Source: Deinococcus metallilatus
GTDB lineage: Bacteria; Deinococcota; Deinococci; Deinococcales; Deinococcaceae
DNA: 64,000 nt
Direction of reading: 5' to 3'
NCBI RefSeq assembly: GCF_004758605.1
Contig: NZ_CP038510.1
Span: 356,501 to 420,500 of the forward strand
The notes under the pieces were generated by a model. The model was given only the letters and a program-made list of their open reading frames with translations. It was not told the origin of the DNA and ran no database searches. Positions within the stretch are counted from its first letter, which is position 1. Each line of letters opens with the position of its first letter. Shown here piece after piece: positions 26,818 through 36,930 of this stretch. The translations under genes and the position numbers were made by a program.

Positions 26818-28248
26818 ATGGAGTTGGATGTCCTCGGCCTGTCCCGCTTCCAGTTCGCCTCCACCAGCATCTTTCACTTCTTTTTCGTGTCCCTCACGGT
26901 TGGCCTGGCCTTTTTGATCGCCGTCATGGAAACCTTCGCGTATGTGCGGAAGGACCGGGCGCGGCTCTACGGGAACATGACCAACTTCTTCGGGCACCTC
27001 TTCCTGATCAACTTCGCGGTGGGGGTCGTGACCGGCATCGTGCAGGAGTTTCAGTTCGGGATGAACTGGAGCGAGTATTCGCGCTTCGTGGGCAACATCT
27101 TCGGAGTGCCGCTCGCGCTGGAAGTGCTGATGGCCTTCTTTCTCGAAAGCACCTTCATCGCGCTGTGGTGGTTCGGCAAGGACCGGCTGCCGCCCTGGGC
27201 ACGGCTGGGGAGCATCTGGCTGGTCGCCATCGGGACCCAGATCAGCGCCTTCTGGATCGTGCTGGCGAATGCCTGGATGCACCATCCGGTCGGCTACCGG
27301 GTGGTGGGCGAGCAGGCCTTCCTGACCAGCTTTCCGGCAGTCGTCTTCAACTACAAGGCGTGGCTGTACTTCGCGCACGTGCAGGGGTCGGCCTGGACAG
27401 TCGCGGCCTTTTTCGTGCTGGGCATCAGCGCCTACCACCTGCTCCGGCGGCAGAACGTGGACGTGTTTTCGCGCTCGCTGCGGATCGGGCTGGTGTTCGC
27501 CGCCACCGGCACGGTCTTTTCCATCTCCAGCGGGCACCGCGAGGCGCAGGTCGCGCGCTATGACCAGCCGATGAAGTTCGCCGCGATGGAGGCGCAGTGG
27601 CAGACCTCCGAATCGCCCGCCCCCTGGTCCGCCATCGCCAGCATCAACATGGCCGAGCGGCGCAACGACTTTTCGGTGGAGATTCCGTATCTCGGCTCGC
27701 TGCTGGCGTACAACAGCCTGCACGGGAACTACCAGGGCATCATCCCGCTCCAGCAGCAGTACGAACGCACTCTCGGCCCCGGCAACTACATCCCGCCCGT
27801 GCCGTGGGTGTACTGGAACTTCCGCATCATGGTGGGCATCGGGACGCTGCTGCTGCTGGCCGCGTACGGCGGCCTCTTCCTGTGGTGGCGCCAGCGGGAG
27901 GCGCTGAACGGCACCCGCTGGTACCTGCGCGTCCTGCTGCTGCTGATTCCGCTTCCCTGGGTCGCCAACTTCTGCGGCTGGATCACCACCGAGATGGGCC
28001 GCCAGCCCTTCATGGTCTACGGCCTCCTGACGGTGCAGGAAGGCGTCAGCGCCAACACGACCGCTGAAGTCCTGGTCGGACTGATCGGCCTGTGGGTCGT
28101 CTACCTCGCCCTGATCGGCCTCGACATCTACCTGCTGACTGTGACGGCGCGGGCGGGCATCCACGACAAGCCCGAAGCGCAGATTCTGGCCGCCCCCGCC
28201 CCTAGTTACACGGGCGAGGGCTTCCAGGGCTATGAGAGAAGGGATTAG
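26818..28248 (+). CDS. cydA: Cytochrome bd ubiquinol oxidase subunit I
   Basis: The 476-residue membrane protein carries the high-spin heme-ligand region FQFASTSIFHFFFV (His20), the NAWMHHPVG segment, a Q-loop with MKFAAMEAQW, and GRQPFMVYGLLTV near the C-terminus. It forms the quinol-oxidising half of the bd-type terminal oxidase, used at low oxygen or under oxidative stress. The ATG at 26818 is where homology begins; the frame is open further upstream over non-homologous sequence. It heads a cydA-cydB-cydD-cydC cluster. Confidence 0.93.
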   Translation: MELDVLGLSRFQFASTSIFHFFFVSLTVGLAFLIAVMETFAYVRKDRARLYGNMTNFFGHLFLINFAVGVVTGIVQEFQFGMNWSEYSRFVGNIFGVPLALEVLMAFFLESTFIALWWFGKDRLPPWARLGSIWLVAIGTQISAFWIVLANAWMHHPVGYRVVGEQAFLTSFPAVVFNYKAWLYFAHVQGSAWTVAAFFVLGISAYHLLRRQNVDVFSRSLRIGLVFAATGTVFSISSGHREAQVARYDQPMKFAAMEAQWQTSESPAPWSAIASINMAERRNDFSVEIPYLGSLLAYNSLHGNYQGIIPLQQQYERTLGPGNYIPPVPWVYWNFRIMVGIGTLLLLAAYGGLFLWWRQREALNGTRWYLRVLLLLIPLPWVANFCGWITTEMGRQPFMVYGLLTVQEGVSANTTAEVLVGLIGLWVVYLALIGLDIYLLTVTARAGIHDKPEAQILAAPAPSYTGEGFQGYERRD

Positions 28249-28292
28249 GAGTGAGGCGTTAGAAAAAACCCTCCCTAACGCCTCATTCCTAA
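28245..28292. repeat. Long inverted repeat between cydA and cydB
   Basis: TTAGGAGTGAGGCGTTAG (28245-28262) is inverted at 28275-28292 with one G-T pair, separated by a 12-nt loop (AAAAAACCCTCC). The cydA stop codon lies in the left arm. The hairpin could act as an intercistronic stabiliser or partial terminator, or be a small mobile repeat unit. Confidence 0.75.
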
Positions 28293-28317
28293 CCCCCAAC
28301 CCCTCAAAGGAGACAAC

Positions 28318-29355
28318 ATGGACCTCGTCGCCCTCTGGTTCTGGCTGATCGCGCTGACCTTCACGCTGTACTTCTTTCTGGAGGGCTTCGACTTCGGGGT
28401 GGACATCCTGCGGCCCTTCCTGGCGAAGAACGAGGCGGAGGAGCGGGCGCTGGTCGGCACCATCGGCCCCTTCTGGGACGGCAACGAGGTGTGGGTGATC
28501 GCGGCGGCGGGCGTGATGTTCTCGACCTTTCCGGTGTGGTACGGGGCGCTCTTCAGCGGCATGTATTCGGTCTTCGTGATCATCCTGCTGGCGCTGCTGC
28601 TGCGGGGCGTGTCGTTCGAGTACCGCAACCAGGTGGACCAGCCACGCTGGCGCAACTTCTGGGACTGGATGTCGTTCCTGGGCAGCATCATTCCGGCCTT
28701 TTTCTGGGGCGTCACGATGGCGAAACTGATCGAGGGGCTACCCATCAACGCCGACGAGCGGGTGCTGAGCGGCTTTCTCCAGCTGTTCACGCCCTTCTCG
28801 GTGGTGGGCGGGCTGGCGACGCTGCTGCTCTTCATGTTGCACGGCGCGAACTTCCTGCTGCTGCGGCTCCACAAGGACACCGGGCTGTACGAGCGGGCGC
28901 GGGCCGCCGCCCTCTTCTGGGGCGCCCTCGCCACCGTCGCCATCCTGGCCTTCGTGGTGATGGGCTACGTGGTCGAGGGGCTGTTCACGACGTTCGGCGT
29001 GCTGCCGTGGGTCTTTCCCATCCTCGCGGCCCTCACGCTGGGGAGCATCTGGTACGGCCTGAGTACCAAAAGGGACGTGCTGGCCTTTTTGATGAGCAGC
29101 CTGACCATCGTGTTCTCGACCGTCACCATCTTCATCGCTCTGTACACCCGGCAGGTCGTCTTGCCCTCCACCCTCGATCCCGCGTTCAGTCTGGGCTTGC
29201 GCGCGAGTGCCAGCCAGCCGTACACGCTGGTGCTGATGACCTGGGTGGGCGGCATCTTCCTGCCGCTGATCGTCGGGTATCAGATCTGGAACTATTACGT
29301 CTTCCGTGAGCGTGTCCGCCCCGACGAGGGCGGGCTGAACAAGGGGTACGACTAA
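28318..29355 (+). CDS. cydB: Cytochrome bd ubiquinol oxidase subunit II
   Basis: The 345-residue integral membrane protein shows the CydB motifs LEGFDFGVDILRPFL, IGPFWDGNEVW and SFEYRNQ near the N-terminus, followed by alternating hydrophobic helices. It stabilises the heme cluster with CydA. AAAGGAG lies 8 nt before the ATG. A strong hairpin separates it from cydA. The next gene, cydD, begins only 3 nt after its stop codon. Confidence 0.95.
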   Translation: MDLVALWFWLIALTFTLYFFLEGFDFGVDILRPFLAKNEAEERALVGTIGPFWDGNEVWVIAAAGVMFSTFPVWYGALFSGMYSVFVIILLALLLRGVSFEYRNQVDQPRWRNFWDWMSFLGSIIPAFFWGVTMAKLIEGLPINADERVLSGFLQLFTPFSVVGGLATLLLFMLHGANFLLLRLHKDTGLYERARAAALFWGALATVAILAFVVMGYVVEGLFTTFGVLPWVFPILAALTLGSIWYGLSTKRDVLAFLMSSLTIVFSTVTIFIALYTRQVVLPSTLDPAFSLGLRASASQPYTLVLMTWVGGIFLPLIVGYQIWNYYVFRERVRPDEGGLNKGYD

Positions 29356-29358
29356 GCC

Positions 29359-31004
29359 GTGAAGCCACTGCTGCGCTTGCCCGGCGTGCGGGCACTGGCG
29401 CTCGCCTGCGCGGGGCTGGCGCTCCTGACCTTCGGCCTGGTGCTGGGGCAGTGGGGGCTGGTGGCCCGGCTGGTGAACGGGATGTTTCTGGGGGGCCAGG
29501 CCCCGGCGGCCCTTCTCCCGGCGTTCGTGGCCCTCGGCCTGATCTGGCTCACCCGCGCGGCCTTGACGGGCCTGCGTGACTTCCTCGCCGCGCGGACCGC
29601 CGCCCGCGTGAAGCGCGAGATGCGCGGGCGGCTGCTCTCGCATCTGCTGAACCTCGGCCCGCTGTTCGTGGCGGAGAGCGGGGCGGCGAACTGACCGAGG
29701 TCGTGGGGGAGGGGGTGGAGAAGCTCGACGGGTTCGTGGGGCGGTTCGTGCCGGGTCTGGTCTTCGCCGCCGTCCTGCCGCCGCTGCTCGCCGTGACCGT
29801 GCTGCTGCTCGACCCCCTCAGCGGGCTGATCCTGCTGTTCACCGGGCCGCTGATGCTGGTCCTCTTATGGCTGGTGGGGACGCAGGCGGACGCGGCGGCG
29901 AAGGCGCAGTGGCTGACGCTGGGCCGCCTCAGCGCGGGCTTCGTGGACACCCTGCGCGGTTTGCCGACGCTGGTGGTCTTTGGCCGCGTCCGTGAGCGGC
30001 TGGCCGCCCTGCGCGAGGCGGACGCGGCCTACCGGCAGGTGACGCTGGGCGTGCTGCGGACGGCCTTTCTCTCCGGCTTCGTGCTCGAATTCGGCGCGAC
30101 CCTCAGCACCGCGCTGGTGGCGGTGACGGTGGGCGTGCGGCTGTTCGAGGGGGATCTGCCGTTCGAGCGGGCCTTTTTCGTGCTGCTGCTGGCCCCGGAG
30201 TTCTTCGCGCCGCTGCGTGCCCTGGGGGCCGACCACCACGCCAGCCTGGAGGCGCGGGCGGCGGGCGAACGCCTCTTCGCGGTGCTGGAACGGGAAGTGC
30301 CCGCGCGGGGAAGGTGCCCCGTTCCGGCAGGTCCGCTCCACATCGAATTCCGGGACGTGACGCTGCGTTACGGGGAGCGGGTCGCCCTCTCGGGCGTGAG
30401 CTTCAGGCTGCCGCCCGGCTCGCGCACGCTGCTGGTGGGGGAGAGCGGCGCGGGCAAGACGAGCGCCGCGCGCCTGCTGCTGGGCTTCGCGACACCGAGC
30501 AGTGGGGAAGTGCGGGTGAACGGCGTGCCGCTGACCGACCTCGACCCGGCGGCCTGGCGGGCACGGGTCGCCTATCTGCCCGAACGCCCCTACCTCTTTC
30601 CCGGCACGGTGCGGGGCAACATCTGCCTGGGACAGCCGGAGGCGACGGAGGAGCAGATCATCGCTGCCGCGCGGGCCGCGAACGCCCACGAGTTCATCAC
30701 GCGCCTCCCGCATGGCTACGACACGGAGGTGGGCGCGGAGGGGGCGCGGCTGAGCGGCGGTGAACGCCTGCGGCTCGCGCTCGCCCGGGCCTTCCTGCGG
30801 AACGCTGAGCTGCTGATCCTCGACGAGCCGACCTCGCAACTCGACGCGGGGAGCGAGGCGCAGGTGAAAGGAGCCCTCGAACGGCTGGGGGAGGGGCGCA
30901 CCGTGCTGACCATCTCGCACCGCGCGGGCCTGCGCGGCGGGCACGACCAGACGGTTGAACTCGCAGGGGGACGGGTCCGCGAACGGGCGGGGGAGCGGGC
31001 GTGA
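29359..31004 (+). pseudogene. cydD: cydD, cysteine/glutathione ABC exporter subunit, frameshifted
   Basis: A GTG at 29359 opens a frame for 111 residues (KPLLRLPGVRALAL onward, first membrane helices and VKREMRGRLLSHLL) that stops at 29692-29694. The remainder, from GELTEVVGEGVEKL through the Walker A (VGESGAGKTSAARLLL), LSGGERLRLALARA and the Walker B (LLILDEPTSQLD), lies in another frame that ends at 31004. One base is missing (or two extra) near GAGAGCGGGGCGG (29672-29684). CydDC exports thiols needed to assemble cytochrome bd. cydC downstream is intact, so this may be a sequencing error in a G-run rather than a true lesion. Confidence 0.8.
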
Positions 31005-32683
31005 ACGGGCTGTGGCCCCTGCTGCGTGGACAGCGTGCCCGCGTGGTCGGCTCGCTGCTGCTCGGCACGCTGACGGTGCTGGCCTCGGTGGGCCTCCTGG
31101 CCGGGTCGGGGGCGCTGATCTCCGGGGCGGCCTTGCGCCCCGAGTCGCTGCTGGTGCTGCTGCCGCTGATCACGGCGGTGCGGCTCTTCGGCATCTCGCG
31201 CGCCGCGCTGCGCTACGCCGAGCGGCTGGTGTCGCACGACCTCACCTTCCGGCTGCTGGGACGGGTGCGGGCGGAGGTCCTGGCCCGGCTCGCGCAGGTC
31301 GCGCCCGCCGCGCTGCTGGGAAGACGGGGCGGCGACCTTCTGACGCGGGTGCGCTCGGACGTGGACGAGTTGCAGGGCACCTACCTGCGCCTCTTCGCCC
31401 CAACGCTGGTGGCCGCGCTGGTGGCGCTCGTGACGCTGGCGCTGGTGTGGGTGGTGTCTCCGCGCCTCACCTTCCTCCTGCTCGCGCTGTTCGTCCTGGC
31501 GGGTGTGCTGCTGCCCGCGCTCGCCCTGCGCGCCGCTGCCGCCGCCGGGCGTGTCCAGAATGCCGCCCGCGCCGAACTCGGGGCCGCCACGCTGGAGGCC
31601 CTGCACGGCCTGCCCGACCTCCTGACGGGCGGTGGAGGGCCAGCCGCCGAGCGGCACTTCGCCGGGCTGCTCGCCACGCTGGAGGGGGCGGAAACGCGCC
31701 GCGCCCGCGTCACGGCAGGCGCCAACGCGGCGCGCGAGGCTCTCGGCGGCTTCGGTCTGCTCGCCGCCCTGCTGCTGGTCGGCCAGGGCGTCACCGGCGG
31801 GCAGACGCCCGGCCCCCTGCTGGCCGCCACGGCCCTCGGTGTGCTGGCGAGTTTCGAGGCGGTCGGCAACCTGGGGAGCGCCTGGGCCGCGTCTGGCGCC
31901 CTGCATGCCGCCGCTGGGCGTGTGGACGGCCTGCGTCTCCTCCAGGCCGCCGTACAGGACCCCGCCTCACCGCGCGACCTGCCCGCCGACGCCACCCTGC
32001 GTTTTGCACACCTTCATTTCCGCTACCCGCACCATGACGCCGAGGTGCTGCGGGACGTGAACCTCACCCTGCCCCCCGGCGCACGTGTCGCGCTGGTCGG
32101 GCCGTCGGGGGTCGGAAAAAGCACGCTGCTGGGCCTGGCCCTCCGGTTCTGGGACCCGGCAGGCGGAGACGTGACTCTGGGCGGGGTGGACCTCCGCGAC
32201 CTGCACCTCGCGGACCTGCGTTCCCGCTTCGCCTGGGCACCGCAACAGGCCGAGGTGTTCGACGGCACCCTGCGCGGGAATCTTCGTCTGGGCGACGCGG
32301 GTGTGGCCGATGCCGAGTTGCTGGCCCTGCTGGCCGACCTGGGACTGGGCGCGCTGCTGGCCCGCCTCCCGGGCGGCTTGGACGGCTGGGTGGGCGAGTA
32401 CGGGGCGCGGCTCTCGGCGGGGGAGCGGGCCCGGCTCTCGGTCGCGCGGGCGCTGCTGCGGCCTGCCGCCCCCATCCTGCTGCTCGACGAACCCACCGCG
32501 CACCTCGACGCGGCGAATGCCCGGCGGCTGCTGCGCGTGGTCGAGGAACGCACGCCAGGACGCGCCGCCTTGCTCGTCACCCATCAGCCCGAGCTGCTGG
32601 GCCCGGGATGGCGCGTGGTGCGCCTGGGTGGGCTGGAAGTGGAAAACAGGAGCAGGGTAGTCCTGGGGGAAGCCGAATGGTGA
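31001..32683 (+). CDS. cydC: CydC, thiol ABC exporter subunit
   Basis: The 560-residue ABC half-transporter has six N-terminal membrane segments (about 1-300) and a C-terminal ATPase with Walker A GPSGVGKSTLL, the signature LSAGERARLSVARALL (a variant of LSGGQ) and Walker B ILLLDEPTAHLD. It pairs with CydD to export cysteine or glutathione to the periplasm for cytochrome bd maturation. It starts at a GTG overlapping the cydD stop by 4 nt, which suggests coupling. Confidence 0.9.
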   Translation: MNGLWPLLRGQRARVVGSLLLGTLTVLASVGLLAGSGALISGAALRPESLLVLLPLITAVRLFGISRAALRYAERLVSHDLTFRLLGRVRAEVLARLAQVAPAALLGRRGGDLLTRVRSDVDELQGTYLRLFAPTLVAALVALVTLALVWVVSPRLTFLLLALFVLAGVLLPALALRAAAAAGRVQNAARAELGAATLEALHGLPDLLTGGGGPAAERHFAGLLATLEGAETRRARVTAGANAAREALGGFGLLAALLLVGQGVTGGQTPGPLLAATALGVLASFEAVGNLGSAWAASGALHAAAGRVDGLRLLQAAVQDPASPRDLPADATLRFAHLHFRYPHHDAEVLRDVNLTLPPGARVALVGPSGVGKSTLLGLALRFWDPAGGDVTLGGVDLRDLHLADLRSRFAWAPQQAEVFDGTLRGNLRLGDAGVADAELLALLADLGLGALLARLPGGLDGWVGEYGARLSAGERARLSVARALLRPAAPILLLDEPTAHLDAANARRLLRVVEERTPGRAALLVTHQPELLGPGWRVVRLGGLEVENRSRVVLGEAEW

Positions 32684-32738
32684 AGGTGGTTCCCAGAGGC
32701 AAGCCTGCTTTGACGAGGCCTGAAGAAAGGAGGACGTG

Positions 32739-33206
32739 ATGGCGCAGCCTGCCCTGACCCGGACCGGACCGGGACGTTCCCTGTGGAGCGGTGTGTTGCT
32801 GGGGATCGGCTTTATGGCCGCTGTGGACGAGATCGTCTTTCACCAGATTCTCGCCTGGCACCACTTCTACGACCGTTCCACCCCGGCGGTCAGCCTGCTG
32901 AGTGACGGGCTGCTGCACGCTTCGGAACTGGTCGCCCTGGTGGCCGGGATGTTCATGATGGCGGACCTGCTGCGCTCCCGGGCCTTCGTCCCGCTCTTCT
33001 TCTGGGCCGGGCTGTTCCTGGGCCTGGCGGCGTTTCAACTGTTCGACGGCGTGGTGGACCACAAGGTTCTCCAGCTTCATCAGGTGCGCTACGGGGTGCC
33101 CATCCTCCTCTATGACCTGGCCTGGAACCTGGCCGGGCTGGCGCTGCTGCTGATCGGCGCGCTGCTGTGGCGGCGGGCCAGCCGGAGGCGGCGAGCGGGG
33201 CCTTGA
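32739..33206 (+). CDS. DUF2243 membrane protein
   Basis: The 155-residue protein has four predicted membrane segments and the DUF2243 pattern GIGFMAAVDEIVFHQILAWHH, with paired histidines, followed by FQLFDGVVDHKVLQLHQVR. Function of the family is unknown; the conserved His residues at membrane edges suggest metal or heme binding. AAGGAGG is 5 nt before the ATG at 32739. It overlaps the CtaG-like gene by one base, a pairing that points to a role in respiratory oxidase or copper handling. Confidence 0.8.
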   Translation: MAQPALTRTGPGRSLWSGVLLGIGFMAAVDEIVFHQILAWHHFYDRSTPAVSLLSDGLLHASELVALVAGMFMMADLLRSRAFVPLFFWAGLFLGLAAFQLFDGVVDHKVLQLHQVRYGVPILLYDLAWNLAGLALLLIGALLWRRASRRRRAGP

Positions 33207-34051
33207 TGCACGCCGGGCATGGGATGGGCACGCCCAGCGGACCGGGTGCGGACCTTCCCCTGCTCCTCCCCTGGGGGCTGCTGCTGGCCGCCGCGATGCT
33301 GTACGGCGGGCTGGCCACCCGTCAGGTGCGGGCCGGACGCGGCTGGCCTGCGGCACGGAGCATATGGTTCGCCCTGGGGAGCCTCCTGCTCGCGGTGGCG
33401 TTCTCGCCCGCGCTGACGGAACTGGCGCACGCGGACGTGCGGGCGCACATGGCGCAGCACCTCCTGACCGGGATGTTCGCTCCGCTGGCCCTCGCCCTCG
33501 CCTGGCCCCTGACGCTCCTCCTGCGGAACCTTCCCGTGCAGCTGGCCAGGCGGCTGATGGGCTGGTTGCACGCGCCCCCACTGCGCCTGCTGACCTCGCC
33601 CGTGACGGCCCTGCTGCTGAATGTCGGCGGGCTGTCCCTGCTGTACCTCACGCCCCTGTACGCCCTGATGCTGCACCGTCCCCTGGTGCATGGCCTGGTC
33701 CAGTTCCACGTCTTCGCGGCTGGCCTGCTGTACACGGTGGTCGTCGCCGGAATTGAGCCGGTGGTGGCCCGCGCCCCCTTCGCGCTGCGGGTGGCCGTGC
33801 TGCTTCTCGGCACGGCGGCCCACGCCACGCTCGCCAAGCTGCTGTACGCTGGATGGTGGCCGCACGGCACGGGAAATCCGCCCGGACAGCTTCAGCAGGC
33901 CGCCAAGCTGATGTACTCCTGGGGTGATCTCGCGGAGATGCTGCTGGCCGTGCTGGTGTTCTGGGGCTGGTACGTGCGCCGTGGGCGGGCGCAGGCGCGG
34001 GCCAGGGGATCAGCCGGGCAGAACAGGGCGGTCACTTCTCCAGGAAGATGA
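33206..34051 (+). CDS. CtaG-like cytochrome c oxidase assembly membrane protein
   Basis: The 281-residue protein has seven or so membrane segments and the caa3_CtaG pattern: HADVRAHMAQHLLTGMFAPLAL, FHVFAAGLLYTVVVAG, AAHATLAKLLYA and the late YSWGDLAEMLLAV. The short N-terminal segment MHAGHGM is rich in His and Met and could bind copper. It probably assists insertion of copper into a heme-copper oxidase. Its start codon overlaps the stop of the DUF2243 gene (TGATG). Confidence 0.8.
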   Translation: MHAGHGMGTPSGPGADLPLLLPWGLLLAAAMLYGGLATRQVRAGRGWPAARSIWFALGSLLLAVAFSPALTELAHADVRAHMAQHLLTGMFAPLALALAWPLTLLLRNLPVQLARRLMGWLHAPPLRLLTSPVTALLLNVGGLSLLYLTPLYALMLHRPLVHGLVQFHVFAAGLLYTVVVAGIEPVVARAPFALRVAVLLLGTAAHATLAKLLYAGWWPHGTGNPPGQLQQAAKLMYSWGDLAEMLLAVLVFWGWYVRRGRAQARARGSAGQNRAVTSPGR

Positions 34052-34092
34052 CGGCGGACTTCCACCCGTCCCCACTCAGGGATTGAGGCTGC

Positions 34093-34512
34093 TCAGGCGA
34101 GGCTGTTCAGGCGCTGCATCAGGGCGTTCTTGTTGACCGCACCCACGATCCGGTCGACGGGCTGGCCGCCCTTGAAGAGGATCATGGTCGGGATGCCCTG
34201 CACCTGGAAGCGGGCCGGAGCAGCCGGGTTCTCGTCCACGTTGACCTTGACGATACGGACCTTGCCCGCCTGCTCGCGGGCGATGTCCTCCAGCACGGGT
34301 CCCATCACCCGGCAGGGGCCGCACCAGGGTGCCCAGAAGTCCACCAGCACGGGGACGCTGGCCTGCACGTCCCCTTCAAAGGAAGCGTCGGTGCCGTCGT
34401 GCAGCCAGGGCAGCGGGGCACCGCAGCGGGCGCAGACCGGCACCTGTCCGGCGGGAACATTCTGCACCCGGTTCTTGGCGTGGCAGTTCGGGCAGGTCAG
34501 GATGTCGCTCAT
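34093..34512 (-). CDS. trxC: Thioredoxin 2 with N-terminal zinc ribbon
   Basis: The 139-residue cytoplasmic protein has two CxxC pairs at the N-terminus (CPNCHAK and CARCGAP) that bind zinc, then a thioredoxin fold with the redox motif WAPWCGPC and the cis-proline IPTMILF. Length and zinc module match E. coli TrxC. It reduces disulfides, notably under oxidative stress. The start at 34512 follows GGAGGAACCCT; an in-frame extension to 34569 is not thioredoxin-like. Confidence 0.93.
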   Translation of the reverse strand: MSDILTCPNCHAKNRVQNVPAGQVPVCARCGAPLPWLHDGTDASFEGDVQASVPVLVDFWAPWCGPCRVMGPVLEDIAREQAGKVRIVKVNVDENPAAPARFQVQGIPTMILFKGGQPVDRIVGAVNKNALMQRLNSLA

Positions 34513-35241
34513 AGGGTTCCTCCAGTTTAGGTCAGCCGCACGTTGGCGGGGGGCGGTGTGTAGGGTCATGTTCCCGCAGCTACGTTAGGGTTCTGGCAAA
34601 TGTCGACCTTGACAGGTTTTTGAGCTTCTTATACTATGTATATCTGCGCGTAGGACACTCATGTCCTGGTCTGCGGTCGGGTCAGCCCCCGCTGTAGTTT
34701 TCAGGCGCTGGCCTGCCTTGCCCCTGTCACGCCACCCCAGGACCTCCCCACGCGGGCGGGCAGGGTGATGACGCGCAGGAAACCCCGTGCGCCCCGGATC
34801 GCCCGGCTTTGAAGCGGGCAAGGGACGTGAGGGTTTCTGGGAACGCTGCGAGAAGTGGGGTTCTTCTGAGGAGCGCCCGGCGGGAGGTCCATGCTGGCCT
34901 TCCCGCAGAGGCGCGTGCTCTGGCTCCCGCGGCTGAAGCCTGTCCTCCCCGGCGCTGGAGCCCCTGATCAGGTGCCCAGCGTCATGAACACGTCAGGAAC
35001 TTTCGGAGTGCCTGTGACCAGCACCCGGTGGACCATCCTGGCGGACCGGCCACACGCGCGCTGATCGAGGCCGAAATAAAGGTCATTGAAGAACTCGGCC
35101 AGCCTGAACAGGTTCTGGTCTGAACCCCATGACGCGGCAGCGGGGAACGGGGCGTTCCGCCTCCCCACCTCTCGCTGTGTTCAACCCCCTCGCACTGCCC
35201 GGACTGCCAACGCGGCCCGGAGAGCCAACGGAGATCTTTCC
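34513..35241. other. Long intergenic region upstream of the sigma factor gene
   Basis: About 730 bases between divergent trxC and the sigma gene. It holds a strong plus-strand promoter (34609-34637) and a hairpin just after it (34652-34669). A minus-strand frame at 34968-35168 (containing [17 protein letters not shown]) has a protein-like composition but no good start, and may be a relic. No known RNA family is recognised. Confidence 0.4.
34609..34669 (+). promoter_or_regulatory. Strong sigma-70 promoter followed by a hairpin
   Basis: TTGACA (34609-34614), a 17-nt spacer and TACTAT (34632-34637) predict transcription from about 34644. Within ten bases follows AGGACA-CTCA-TGTCCT, a 6-bp stem with a 4-nt loop, then a second GC-rich imperfect stem and a TTTT run near 34697-34700. 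No ORF begins here; the next plus-strand gene is 600 nt away. It may drive a small RNA or a long structured leader. Confidence 0.55.
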
Positions 35242-36435
<1,194 letters not shown>

Positions 36436-36455
36436 ACAGGACACCTCTCAACCTG

Positions 36456-36483
36456 AACCGCCTTCCTTCCCAGGAGGGCGGTT
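36456..36483 (+). terminator. Terminator after the sigma factor gene
   Basis: AACCGCCTTCCT (36456-36467) pairs with AGGAGGGCGGTT (36472-36483) with one mismatch across a 4-nt loop, followed by TGACCTTTT. It lies 20 nt after the stop codon. Confidence 0.75.
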
Positions 36484-36704
36484 TGACCTTTTGCCGGGGG
36501 GAATGGGGGAGGAGTGAAACCGCCCTGTCCCCGCAGCCGCCCGTGAGCAGGCGCGTCACCGTGCGCCTCATGGTGTATGCACCTCACAGACCGCTTGATG
36601 CAGAGATGCTGGCCTTCCTGCTGGAGCAGCAGAGCGTGTGCCAGACGGTCAGGACCGGCCAGGTCTGGATGGCCTCCCCGCTTCGCAGAAAGCCGGAGCC
36701 CTGA

Positions 36705-36930
36705 ATGAGCGCGCTGGGGCGAGGCCCACCCACGGCAGGCGAGACGGTCCACCGCGTCGAGCCGCCGCCGTGTCTCGACGTTCTGCATGGTGAATTTCTC
36801 CGTTGGGCAATGACGCGCGCGGGGCTGGGCTTCTGGTACGGCGCCTTTGTGAACGGGCGCCTGGTGGCAGACCTGGGGGTCTTCTCGGACGGGGAGGGGC
36901 TGCTGCGTTACCAGGGGGTGCGTCAGGGAA
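36705..36930 (+). pseudogene. GNAT-family acetyltransferase fragment cut by IS element
   Basis: The frame reads CLDVLHGEFLRWAMTRAGLG and then FWYGAFVNGRLVADLGVFSD and LLRYQGV before entering the IS left end. WYGAF-GRLVADLG-RYQ is the central strand set of a GNAT acetyltransferase; the acetyl-CoA motif that should follow (RRxGLA) is missing because the IS begins at about 36922. The N-terminal half is also not clear. The matching C-terminal part is not found on the far side of the IS. Confidence 0.6.

Noticed and set aside
29359..31004. Programmed ribosomal frameshifting in cydD
   Set aside because: There is no slippery heptamer, no stimulatory hairpin and no precedent in cydD. A sequencing error or mutation in the G-rich run is simpler.
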